NCBI GenBank assembly: GCA_963799065.1 | Contig: CAWCVJ010000001.1 | Location: 2,232,001-2,296,000, forward strand | Source of the DNA: JAJPHW01 sp963799065 | GTDB lineage: Bacteria > Acidobacteriota > Terriglobia > Terriglobales > Acidobacteriaceae | Length of the DNA: 64,000 nt | Direction: 5' to 3' | Shown here: positions 1 through 9,089 of the stretch, in pieces | Layout: each line of letters starts with the position of its first letter | How positions within the stretch are numbered: the first letter of the stretch is position 1 | Notes under the pieces: model-generated | The model's input: the letters and a program-made list of their open reading frames with translations, nothing else | The model's database searches: none | What the model was told of the DNA's origin: nothing | Program-made: the position numbers and the translations under genes

Positions 1-1
1 C

Positions 2-1024
2 CTGTCTTCAGTAAGTGATCTGTACACGATCGCGGCGCAGCCGCTGGTCTACAGACAATCCCCGGGTCGAATCGCACCAACCGGCGCCGGCTTGCCCGCC
101 GTCGGCACCTATTCCTTGAACACCCCCCTGCCTACGATCTGGCACACGGAGCAGAGCGGCGGAATTCTCCTGCCATTCGCCCGTTTCCTGCTGATCGCAA
201 AGAACCAGCCTGGCCTTGTGGACTCCGAGCTGACGGCATCGTGGCAGTCTATGGTGCTGCTCATCGCTTCTCAGGTAGCAAGCGAGTTTGTACCGGACGG
301 GAGCGGCGGATACATGCTGCACAACCCTTCTTGGATGGCCAGCAGTGAGGCCGGTACGCCTGCCGAATCCGACTACGTTTGGGCAGAGATCAGCCTCCGT
401 ATTCTGCTCTACGAACTGACCGCGGATCCCAGCCAATTGGCATTTGCGCGAGGGCTCTTGCAACATCAACTTACGCAGAACATTCCGATCAGCTCCAGTG
501 GATGGATCGTTTTGCGCGACTGGCCCGACCTCAAGCCTTGGACCAGCAAGGGCTCGGCGCCTTCGGGCAGTGCCTTCGATTCCCTCAGCTACGATGCTCA
601 AACGCCCGAATCCAGCAGCGACGGCGGCTTTTTCGTAGAGATGCTGCATCTCGCAAATCCGTACGGGCTGACTTCGCAGCTGGGAATTCCGCCTTCGTTC
701 TATGGCGAACAGTCGGCGACCTTCCAGCAATTTCTAAACATCCCGGATGCCATCGGCCTAGGCGTGCTGAGTTCCGCTCGCCTTGACTACCCCACGTTGG
801 ATTCCGCGCCGTCCGATCCCCTAGCTGTCAGCGACAATCCGCTCGCCGGCAGCCTCTACCTGGAACCCGAAACGTCTTCCCCGGAGGATTGGTATGCTAA
901 TTGGGAATGGATGACGGCGGAAGCGACAGCACCACCGGGTGGGGATGTTGGGTATTTTCTCCGCGCCTGGGCCCAATCGGAAGCGGCACTTGCCCAAGCC
1001 TGTGTCGAAGATCCTCCCGAATAG
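2..1024 (+). CDS. Uncharacterised secreted-type protein, 5' end cut by window edge
   Basis: The reading frame is open from the first bases of the window, so the start lies upstream; a TTG at 92 is internal because homology continues before it. The visible 340 residues align along their length with the C-terminal two thirds of the minus-strand protein at 7319-8932. Shared blocks include TIWH.EQ.GGIL, FLLIAKN.PGL, ES(D)Y(V).AE, a W(P)D.. PW segment, DSLSYD, and the C-terminal GYFL.AWA.SEAA. The two are clear paralogues. The spaced aromatic and acidic blocks in a mainly helical chain suggest an alpha/alpha-barrel enzyme fold such as a polysaccharide epimerase or lyase, but I cannot assign an activity. 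It converges on the outer-membrane barrel gene at 1045. Confidence 0.75.
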   Translation: MSSVSDLYTIAAQPLVYRQSPGRIAPTGAGLPAVGTYSLNTPLPTIWHTEQSGGILLPFARFLLIAKNQPGLVDSELTASWQSMVLLIASQVASEFVPDGSGGYMLHNPSWMASSEAGTPAESDYVWAEISLRILLYELTADPSQLAFARGLLQHQLTQNIPISSSGWIVLRDWPDLKPWTSKGSAPSGSAFDSLSYDAQTPESSSDGGFFVEMLHLANPYGLTSQLGIPPSFYGEQSATFQQFLNIPDAIGLGVLSSARLDYPTLDSAPSDPLAVSDNPLAGSLYLEPETSSPEDWYANWEWMTAEATAPPGGDVGYFLRAWAQSEAALAQACVEDPPE

Positions 1025-1044
1025 GGGAAGCACAATTATCGCGA

Positions 1045-1626
1045 TTAATTTTTCGCGCTCGCTCCGAATCGATACACCAGTCCGACGGAGATGCGCAGAT
1101 TGTTCTGGTTGATGGTGTAATGGGTCAGAAAATAATCGACCGACGGGCGTAGGGCGAAGTGCCGGGAGAATTTCCATTCCAATCCTCCTCCCAAGGCAGC
1201 CGCAATGGCCGTGTCCGAGACTGACGATCCGAAGTCGTTGCCGATTAAGTGTTGAAAGCCTAGCTGAAGATGAACAAATAGCGGATCAATCGCATGATGT
1301 CGGCGAGTGAAGTTAATACGCGGCCCCGCCATGTAGGAGAACGTGCCGGCGTTCCCGCCGCCGTCTCTGAGTTGCTGGAAGTAGGCGCTGAAATCCGTTT
1401 CCAACCCAAACCGCCGGTTGAAATTGCCCGATGCGCTCACATCGAAACCATTAGCGTTGGCGCGTGGGCCAACATTTTGATCGATGTTTAGGTAAGAGTA
1501 GCCGACAAATACTTCGGCTTTGGTAAAGTCTTGCGCGCTGCCCGCAACGCCCAGCACGAAGATCACAGCAAGCGCGCTGCAAAGGTGTGAGGCCCGGATG
1601 GGCAGATTTCGTTTTATGAAAACCAC
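1045..1626 (-). CDS. Small outer-membrane beta-barrel protein
   Basis: About 193 residues from a GTG start at 1626. The open frame extends to an ATG at 1695, but the GTG places a short basic segment (KRNLPIR) directly before a hydrophobic stretch and a cleavage-like GSAQ, a normal Sec signal peptide. The mature part alternates polar and hydrophobic residues in short strands (VFVGYSYLNI, GLETDFSAYFQ, LFVHLQLGFQHL) and ends in a strand rich in aromatics (LVYRFGASAKN), as in OmpA-like or OmpW-like 8-stranded barrels. It likely sits in the outer membrane, with structural or adhesin-type roles possible. No partner gene is evident. It is read on the strand opposite the gene at 2-1024. Confidence 0.65.
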   Translation of the reverse strand: MVFIKRNLPIRASHLCSALAVIFVLGVAGSAQDFTKAEVFVGYSYLNIDQNVGPRANANGFDVSASGNFNRRFGLETDFSAYFQQLRDGGGNAGTFSYMAGPRINFTRRHHAIDPLFVHLQLGFQHLIGNDFGSSVSDTAIAAALGGGLEWKFSRHFALRPSVDYFLTHYTINQNNLRISVGLVYRFGASAKN

Positions 1627-1684
1627 GACGGCTGCTGAATTATACGTGAATCGAAGTCGGGTCGCGGAATCAACTGCAGACCTA

Positions 1685-1789
1685 CTACTGAACAATTAAT
1701 TGCAGAACCCGGGACTGCGACGCTCCTCCCAGGGTTGCCGTCACGGTGAGTGAGTAAGTGACCGCTGCGGTCCCACCCGGCAGCCGCGC
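1685..1789 (-). pseudogene. Detached Ig-like tail downstream of the FG-GAP gene
   Basis: After the TAA stop of the FG-GAP gene (1802-1804) the same frame meets a second stop (TGA, 1790-1792), then runs open for 34 residues to a TAG at 1685. The encoded segment (..GGTAAVTYSLTVTATLGG.., ending LQLIVQ) resembles the end of the preceding protein (..GNYTIVIAATSGTLTHK.., ending TTLTVK). It is read as a remnant of a second, tandem C-terminal strand motif that is no longer translated, or as a sister copy lost by nonsense mutation. It has no start of its own. Confidence 0.45.
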
Positions 1790-1801
1790 TCATGCGAGCA
1801 G

Positions 1802-4800
1802 TTACTTCACGGTCAGAGTCGTAATGACTTTGTGAGTCAGCGTTCCTGACGTTGCAGCGATCACAATTGTGTAGTTGCCTCGAAGAGTGCCCGCGCTTCC
1901 TCCACCCCCGGGCGAACTGCCCCCGCCTCCACAAGCCGACTGAAATCCCAGACCAAAGAAGGTTACTAACACCAGCATTAAACGCAACCTGCCTCCTCCT
2001 CGCGATCGGTTGGAACTTGCTCCTGCTCCGATCAGTGCCAGGGCAGGGATCGACAACCACAAGGCGTACAACGGGCGGGAATCATGCTGCCTTGTGTTCA
2101 TTAGCTCCGAGGACGACGCCATCGTACTCATAGTTAGCGTGGAAGTCGCCGAGCCGTTTGCCAATGGTGTGACCGATGACGGACTAAGTGAGCATGTGGG
2201 CGCCGATGATGAAGCGGGCGCTACCGAGCAGGTCAAGGAAACGGAACTGTTAAACCCAGTCAGCGAACTTAAAGTTATTATCGAGGTCGCCGACTGGCCA
2301 GCACTAATCGAATCCGGTTTGGTAGCCGACGACGATAGCGTGAAATCCTGGAACGTTCCGGGCACAGCGTTCAGCACGATATTAACTCCATTGCCATAGG
2401 CATCGACAGTGCCAGAGGCATCGACCGCCAGATCGAGCCGGCCGTCCCCGTTATAATCAGCTACCGCGGCGAAGTGGGGAGACAGCCCAACCCCATAATC
2501 CTGATTGGATTGGAAGGTGCCGTCCCCGTTCCCCAGGAAGACGCTTACGACGGGGTCTGGATTACCTTGATTTTGTAATCCCGGGATTGTGGCGACGATG
2601 TCTAAAATGCCATCGCCATTAAAGTCGCCCAACGATACCGAGCCCGGCCCGAATTCGGTGACGAAGTGCATAGCGGTCTGGAATGTGCCATCTCCGTTGC
2701 CCAGCAATACGCTAATACCACAATTCGGCACTTCCGATCCCGTGCACGCGGCGTCGTCGGAATCACCCACTACCAAATCCGGTCTGCCATCGCCGTTTAG
2801 GTCTCCGATGGCGACCGAGGCGCCAATTGAACGAAGGCCCGCCGGATAGTCGACCTCCTTGTGAAAGGTGCCGTCACCATTACCTAATAGAATCCCGACC
2901 GCCCCGTTGTTGTTGGCATTGAGCACTACAAGGTCGAGTCTACCGTCGCCGTTTACGTCCCCTTGGGCAAGGATGGACAACTCGCTAGCCACTCCCATTG
3001 AGGTCTGAAACGTACCGTCGCCATTCCCGAGCCAAACGCTAAGCAGGCAACCGTTTTGGCACGTCGTCGTCGCGAGGTCCAGTTTGCCATCCCCATTAAA
3101 GTCCCCGTCAGCAACGGAGTAGATGGCTTGAGTCGAGTAGGCGACACCTTGGGTGAATGTGCCATCTCCATTGCCCAGCAGAACGCTGAGTTCTCCCACA
3201 TTGCAGTTCTCGAAATTATCACAATAGCCAGCTACGGCAACGTCGAGCTTACCGTCTCCGTTAAAGTCTCCGATTGAGGCCGCGGAAGGATTAATGGTTC
3301 CTGCAATCGTATCGAGCGGAGATTGGAAGGTACCGTCTCCGTTGCCCAGCGAAAGGCTCACGGACGACTGGGTGCAATAGGCATTACCGTTATTATTGAG
3401 GTTTGAACATTTCACCAGGACCAAGTCCTGCTTGTGGTCTCCATTGAAGTCGGCAACCCCGACAAGTTGCGCAGGATAGAGCACTGCTTGGATGCTGTAG
3501 TTCATGTAGGTCAGGAACCCGCGCCCACCTTTGCTGAATGACAGGTTAATGGTGTCGTCATAAAAGTTCGTGGTTACCAGATCCGGCATGCCATCGCCGT
3601 TAAAATCAGCTAACAACAGTGACACCGGCGGATAAAACCCCCCAGAGATCGGAAGGCCTGTGTAGCCAATGCCGTAGTTTCCGCCCGATTGGAATGTGCC
3701 GTCGCCCTTGCCGAGATACAAACTGACTGTGCCGCTACTCTCGTTGGCCACGGCAAAATCAAGCTTGCCGTCTCCGTTGACGTCCGCCACCGCAATTGCA
3801 GCCGAATTGTCAGAGGCCGGATTTGGACCGTAAACGACTTCGGATTGAAAGGTGCCGTTTCCGTTGCCTAGAAGGATCCCCGCATTTCCGTTAAGACACT
3901 GAGGCGGCGCTCCGTTCGCAAAATATCCACACTGGGTTACAGCCACGTCCAGCACGCCGTCGCCGTTGAAGTCGCCGGTTCCGATCGAGTCAACAATGCT
4001 CAAGCCTGTTCCAGAGGCGATAGCCGCCTGGAAGGTTCCGTCGCCATTGCCCAACAGCACGCCCACAGATCCATCGACGCAGGTTGCATCCGTGCATTGG
4101 GAAACAATGACATCGGAGTTTCCGTCCCGCATTGAAATCACCAACGGCTACCGAACCGGGAGAGCTGGGGAAATCGATTGTGCCGTAAGTCACTTCGGGA
4201 CTGAAAATGCCGTCGCCGTTGCCCAACAAAATGCCGACAGACCCGTTGGCACATGAGCCAATGTTCGCGCACTCGGCCACGGCGATATCGAGCCTGCCGT
4301 CGGCGTTGAAGTCTGCAATCGCGACTGGACCGGGGACATTGTTACCGGTGCTGGAGCCTAGGGCTGGCTGGAACGTCCCGTCGCCATTGCCTAACAAAAC
4401 TTGAACCAGACCGTTATTTCCGTAGCCCCCGGTCACAACCAGATCGGGCTTGCCATCCCCATTGAAGTCGCCGACCGCGATCGAGGCGTAGGATTGCAAA
4501 TACCCGACCACATAATCCACTGGCGTCTTAAATGTGCCGTCGCCGTTGCCAATGAAGATACTCACCGCGTTAGTCGAGCAAATAGGTGGGAACACGAGCT
4601 CGCACCCGCTCAGGACCGCCAGGTCCTCTATGCTATCCGAATTGAAGTCTGCTTTGGACACAACTGCAGGAGGGTTCCCGCTTCCAGTCGAAAACCGCGA
4701 CCGATTGACGAACAGCTGTGTGCCGCCAGCGCCATCGGAAAAAACGCCGTGGCGTTCCGCTGGCATGCGTTTAGCCGGAGCGGACCCTGTGGCGTGCGCT

Positions 4801-5003
4801 CGAACGGCGTTGCGCTTGCTGCGTGCGGCTGCGCCTGGCGGTGCTGGCGACTGCCGCGCAGGGATAGAAATTTGTGCGGCAAAGCTAAGGGCCCCGTTGG
4901 CCAAAAGAAATAAAACTGCGACAACGCCCAAGATATCCCTGGGGAACTTAAGTTCTTCGATAAGCTTGCGGCAGGTTTGCATGGGGAGCCTTTCGTGAGT
5001 CAC
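1802..5003 (-). CDS. Secreted FG-GAP/VCBS-repeat protein, split by a frameshift
   Basis: One gene now in two frames: residues 1-290 are read from the ATG at 5003, the rest in the next frame down to 1802. The break is at the CCC run 4126-4128 of the plus strand. One base too many turns GDFNADGNSDV into GDFNAGRKL, and both sides match the repeat consensus. An N-terminal hydrophobic segment (VVAVLFLLANGALSFAAQ) is a signal peptide. Then about fifteen repeats of some 50-60 residues follow, each with a calcium-loop type D.NGDG..D and GNGDGTF, the mark of FG-GAP/VCBS beta-propeller blades. The C-terminus carries an Ig-like strand region, a hydrophobic segment, a cysteine-glycine stretch and a final beta tail. 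Such proteins are extracellular or surface-bound; ligand unknown. Reconstructed length is roughly 1065 residues. Confidence 0.8.
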
Positions 5004-5092
5004 TCGTTTAACCCCTCAAACTGGGAAAAGTTGTGAAGATTCTTCTGACCCAGTGAACACGGCTACCGATCGAGCGCGCGTAAAATTGAACC

Positions 5093-5872
5093 ATGGATTG
5101 TGTTCACGATGCCGATGAGGAGCATAGCTTGACGAGCGACGGGTTTGGCAGCGAGGCTCCGATAACGCAATCCACTGCGAATGAGGAAGCCGCGCGCATC
5201 AAGAAGGCTGCCGCGAAGCATGAACGGGAAACCAACGATGGCCGCTACAGCAATCTCAACCTGGCAAATCTGCTGGCTTTTCAGCAGCTGGAAAGAAGGG
5301 TCCTGTCGTACTTCACAAGGCGAGGCTGGACCAATGTTAGCCAGTTGAAGGTGCTGGAGATCGGGTGCGGGAGCGCCCGTTGGCTGCGGGAATTCATCAA
5401 GTGGGGAGCCAATCCGGGGAACTTACATGGTGTGGACTTAATTGAAGAGAGAATTCTATTTGGCCGGCAAATCTGTCCCGCTGCGGTTCAACTCAAGGTG
5501 GGCAACGCACAAAAGCTGGAGTTTGCAGCCGTAAGCTTTGACGTCGTGGTTCAGTCGACGGTGTTTACATCGATCCTGGACGCGAACATGAGAAGAGCAG
5601 TAGCCCAAGAGATGTTGCGAGTGCTGAAGCCCGGTGGCGTCATCGTATGGTACGACTTTGCCTGGAACAATCCGCGGAACCCAGACGTTCGCGGTATTGG
5701 CGAGAAGGAGATTCGAGAGCTCTTCCCGGGCGGCTCAGTCGAGTGCAAGCGGGTTACGCTGGCGCCCCCTATTGGAAGGGTACTGGCCCGGGCGTCGAGC
5801 TGGTTCTACCTCGCTGCGTCCAGCGTCACTTTCCTGCGCAGCCACTGCCTCGCGTTCGTGCCGAAGAAATGA
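5093..5872 (+). CDS. Class I SAM-dependent methyltransferase
   Basis: 259 residues. The glycine-rich SAM-binding motif I is VLEIGCGSARWL (about residues 84-95), followed by the acidic strand end GVDL (motif II), the FDVVVQSTVF strand (motif IV position) and the post-motif MLRVLKPGGVIVWYD. This is the layout of the Methyltransf_11 family. The C-terminus ends with a hydrophobic FLRSHCLAF segment commonly seen in methyltransferases of glycan loci. It is divergent from the FG-GAP gene, with 89 bases between their starts. Its place at the edge of the polysaccharide cluster suggests sugar or lipid O-methylation, but the substrate cannot be read from sequence. Confidence 0.85.
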   Translation: MDCVHDADEEHSLTSDGFGSEAPITQSTANEEAARIKKAAAKHERETNDGRYSNLNLANLLAFQQLERRVLSYFTRRGWTNVSQLKVLEIGCGSARWLREFIKWGANPGNLHGVDLIEERILFGRQICPAAVQLKVGNAQKLEFAAVSFDVVVQSTVFTSILDANMRRAVAQEMLRVLKPGGVIVWYDFAWNNPRNPDVRGIGEKEIRELFPGGSVECKRVTLAPPIGRVLARASSWFYLAASSVTFLRSHCLAFVPKK

Positions 5873-5962
5873 AAATTCAGGTCGAATCATAACGAGTCCT
5901 TCGGGAGGGCATTAGATAACCGCCACTTGATTTTAAGTCGGTCCGAGGCATAGACTCCTTCG

Positions 5963-7282
5963 ATGATTATCCCTCGGCCCGGCCGGACAAAGATTACATT
6001 TGCTTTCCTGCTTCCATTGTTTCTCTCTTTAGCGATTCTGCCCCCGAGGGTTGCATCCCAGACTTCGAGTAGCGCACCGCCGTCTCCAGATGCCACCCAC
6101 CAACTCTGGGCCACCGTGGTGGACCCAGTGCTGCAAGGACCCCTACAGTCCTCGTCCCAGGCGTACTACGCCGGAGAACTGCTGATGGTTCCAATGCATG
6201 CGGCCTTTCATTTGAACGATGCAGTGTGGGAACAGAAATTCTCCGCGCATTTTGAGCGCGTCGTCAAGTCTCCGGAGTTGACAGACGTAACGCTCTCCCG
6301 TCTGCAATACTTGTATTTAGCCAGTCGATTTCTGGCCCTCGCCAGTTCCGTCAATCACCCGGAACTGATACCGGCTGGGCTGCCCGAGTTTGTGTACTCC
6401 GAAGTAAGGGCGGTGTGGGAACAACGCTCTGCGCCGCAGTATGCGCACACGCCTTTTACGGGAATGCGTGGCCGAGTCCTGTTCAAACTCAGCAGTCGCA
6501 ATTTAGGGAAAAGTTATTACCGTGCGATCCTCGATGAGGAGCTATTCGAATTCGCGATTGCGGCGGACTTGAGGGCGTACGCCGCAACTTCGGATCAGCA
6601 AAGAGCCTGGAAGCCTACTTTAGACGACATCCTGACGGTCGCGTATTCGGTCTACACGCAGGAGATTGCTCGCACGCCTTCTGGAGGTTGGCTCCTGCAG
6701 CCGGGCGCCTGGGCGGACCATCCCGATTTTCAGTATGCCGGGAATGCTCGGGGCCAACATGGCCTCAGAGCGGCTCCGGTGTCAGACATCGCATGGGACT
6801 CGTCGCATTCGTTCCGGCTTCCGCTTTGGATAAACAGCATGATTGGCGGCTTTCCATCGCAGAGCAAACAACGCGATTATTTTACTGGCCTGCAATCTGG
6901 TCTTGCCACCCAGTTCTTTTCGAAGGTATTAGTGCCCCCCTCGGCCGATTTCCCTTGTTACCGGATGAATAACTACATGGATGGCAGAAACGGCGTCTAC
7001 CGATGGGCGTATGGCAGCCTCGGTGCGGACAACGGCTACGGACCGTATCAAAGCTCTGGTTCCCTTTTATTTGGCTGGTGGGCTTTCTTGCGCACCGGTC
7101 AGAGCGCTGATATGTATCGGAGCATTGCGAGTCAGTTCCCGTGGCCCAAGCAGTGCATCGAGTTATATCTCGGTCCTAATACCGGCGGGCGGCCTTACTC
7201 AGACAAAGAGCTTGATCCGAACACGTCGGCGATGCGCGCAGATCACTTACTGGTGACGCTGGCCTCCCAATTGACTCAGTGA
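5963..7282 (+). CDS. Secreted protein of unknown function
   Basis: 439 residues with a clear signal peptide (basic start, hydrophobic FAFLLPLFLSLAIL, then RVASQ). No catalytic motif is recognised. The body is predicted mainly helical and rich in Trp, Tyr and His. A block GGWLLQPGAWADHPDFQY followed by WDSSHSFR loosely resembles in order and spacing the GWLLLKNWPD and WDSLSYD blocks of the neighbour at 7319-8932, so a distant shared alpha/alpha-barrel fold is possible; this is conjecture. It lies on the same strand as the methyltransferase 90 bases upstream and converges on the 7319-8932 gene. Confidence 0.65.
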   Translation: MIIPRPGRTKITFAFLLPLFLSLAILPPRVASQTSSSAPPSPDATHQLWATVVDPVLQGPLQSSSQAYYAGELLMVPMHAAFHLNDAVWEQKFSAHFERVVKSPELTDVTLSRLQYLYLASRFLALASSVNHPELIPAGLPEFVYSEVRAVWEQRSAPQYAHTPFTGMRGRVLFKLSSRNLGKSYYRAILDEELFEFAIAADLRAYAATSDQQRAWKPTLDDILTVAYSVYTQEIARTPSGGWLLQPGAWADHPDFQYAGNARGQHGLRAAPVSDIAWDSSHSFRLPLWINSMIGGFPSQSKQRDYFTGLQSGLATQFFSKVLVPPSADFPCYRMNNYMDGRNGVYRWAYGSLGADNGYGPYQSSGSLLFGWWAFLRTGQSADMYRSIASQFPWPKQCIELYLGPNTGGRPYSDKELDPNTSAMRADHLLVTLASQLTQ

Positions 7283-7318
7283 GAAATGGGCACCCCCGCA
7301 CGAGTTGCAGTGATCTCC

Positions 7319-8932
7319 TCATTCATTGGGCGAACAGGTTGAATTCATGGCCGCCTCGGAACGGGCCCAAGCCAACAGAAAATAGCCGTTAGGGTCCCCT
7401 TGAGGGTCGCTGCCGTAAGTCAGCATTGAATTCCAGTTGTCCAAAACGAAGGATTTATCGACGCTGCCGGAATAGAGAAATCCGATGTTCGCGTAAAGAT
7501 CTGGGTTTGGATCCGCGTCGTCGGAGGAGCTCGATTTCGCCGTCGGGTAGTTGTTCCTCAACAAAGCGCCGTTCTTCCTGGCCGATATGCGGATATAGCC
7601 GCTCAGAGTTTGCTCGTCTTCGTTATTCAAGCTCGATGTTAATCCCAGTTGTTCGGACAAACCGTAAGTGGCAGCAGTAGAAAGGAGATCGTTGAAGTAA
7701 ATGCCGGCGCTCGTCAGCTCGGGTGACGTCGGATCGTAGCTCAACGAATCCCAAATAGCCCCCTCTGGGGCCCCGCTTCGCGAAGCCCACGGCACAATGT
7801 CTGGCCAATTCTTCAGCAAGAGCCACCCATCCTGGTTGGTTTGCCAGGTATGGTTCAAGTTGTGTTTCACGAGTCCTTCCGCTAACGAGAGCTGGTGCGA
7901 ATCAGTGGTGAGCTCATAAAGCAGGATTCTGCATATCGCTTCAGCGTAGACATAATCCGATTCCGTAACCAAGCCCGCTTCTGTGCTAGGCATCCACTGT
8001 GCGTTCTTAATCATCAGACCGCCGTCACCATCACTGACGAACTGGTCCTCGTATTCTGACGCGATGGAAACGATCTTAGATTGCCAGGCACTCGCCGTGT
8101 CAGCACTGATCAGACCTGGGGTGTTCTTCGCGATCAACAGAAACTTGAGAAATGGAGTAAGTATGCCCCCCGTTTGTTCGCCGTGCCAAATCGTTGTAAG
8201 CGGCGTATCGATCTCCCACATGCCTTGAGCCGGCATTCCCAACCCAGTTGGACTAAGCCGTGCGGGGGTTTGTCCATACACGAGCGGTTGAGACGCAATC
8301 ACATTTAAGTCCGCAATCGTATGCAAAGTGTATGTCTGAATAGCTGCGTTGCCCCGCCACCAGGAAAACTTAATACTTCCATCCGACTGCGGAAGAACGA
8401 GGGCAAAGCTCGGCCCCCGATCATCCCTGGGATAGAGGCTCTGAGCATAAAGTGAAATGCGGCCGTCATTTGTCGGAATCGCCAAGGGCTCCCCGAAAGT
8501 CGCCATGTAGGTCGCCCACCCCGTCTCCGTCAGCAGGGGTTCCGTGGCCGTCTGCCCCGGGGCGCTTGGATCCACGACGTTCAGAACCGTCATGGGCTGG
8601 GCCATGTTAAGAATCCAAGTTCCGGAGTCCACGAACGCGCTGGCATACTTGGCGTTACCGGTCGCCTGATATGCAGTGATGAGAGACTCGAGGTACCAGC
8701 GCGAATTCCAAACGACTTGCCCCCCCAAGTTGGTCGTCGGATGCCGAGTCGCGTCATCCAAAAATGCAGCTGTCATCTGATCGTAATGCGGGAGCGTTGA
8801 CGGGGCGCTGCCGGACGAGGGCTGCGCCGCGGAGGGGCAGGAGAAAGTCTGCGAGGAATTGCCTCCACAGGCCACTTCCAAAAACGTTACACACCCGAAC
8901 AAGAGGATTTGCAGAGATCTATTTACCGTCAT
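7319..8932 (-). CDS. Uncharacterised secreted or lipoprotein, paralogue of the gene at 2-1024
   Basis: 537 residues from the ATG at 8932, preferred to the ATG at 8959 because it places the basic residue and hydrophobic stretch (RSLQILLFGCVTFL) of a signal peptide at the start. A cysteine follows (EVACGG), but the -3 position is Glu rather than Leu, so lipidation is uncertain. The mature protein has regularly spaced helical blocks with conserved aromatics (TIWHGEQTGGIL, SDYVYAEAICRILLYEL, GWLLLKNWPD, WDSLSYD, GYFLLAWARSEAA). It shares them with the truncated gene at the window start. A glycan-active alpha/alpha-barrel enzyme is the working guess. It is the last minus-strand gene after the flippase, 157 bases beyond it. 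Confidence 0.7.
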   Translation of the reverse strand: MTVNRSLQILLFGCVTFLEVACGGNSSQTFSCPSAAQPSSGSAPSTLPHYDQMTAAFLDDATRHPTTNLGGQVVWNSRWYLESLITAYQATGNAKYASAFVDSGTWILNMAQPMTVLNVVDPSAPGQTATEPLLTETGWATYMATFGEPLAIPTNDGRISLYAQSLYPRDDRGPSFALVLPQSDGSIKFSWWRGNAAIQTYTLHTIADLNVIASQPLVYGQTPARLSPTGLGMPAQGMWEIDTPLTTIWHGEQTGGILTPFLKFLLIAKNTPGLISADTASAWQSKIVSIASEYEDQFVSDGDGGLMIKNAQWMPSTEAGLVTESDYVYAEAICRILLYELTTDSHQLSLAEGLVKHNLNHTWQTNQDGWLLLKNWPDIVPWASRSGAPEGAIWDSLSYDPTSPELTSAGIYFNDLLSTAATYGLSEQLGLTSSLNNEDEQTLSGYIRISARKNGALLRNNYPTAKSSSSDDADPNPDLYANIGFLYSGSVDKSFVLDNWNSMLTYGSDPQGDPNGYFLLAWARSEAAMNSTCSPNE

Positions 8933-9089
8933 GGGTGATAATTTCCGCCGGAAGCCCAAAAGCTTAAAAACCGTTGAGCAAGAAAGTTAACACTATGTTT
9001 GGCAAACTCAAGAATGCTAACACCTCCCAAGTTCAAATTAGAGGAAGTGCGCCGAGATGGGTGGGCAGCAGTGCGCTCCGAATCCACCT

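Noticed and set aside
1614..2060. Open frame of 148 codons on the minus strand overlapping the FG-GAP gene end
   Set aside because: It is in a different frame from the FG-GAP repeat protein, has no recognised motif and overlaps the barrel gene's upstream region; it is a shadow.
2600..4700. Periodic DNA repeats that might look like a CRISPR or satellite array
   Set aside because: The periodicity comes from codons of FG-GAP repeats (GNGDGTF, D.NGDG); spacing varies and the repeats are degenerate at DNA level.
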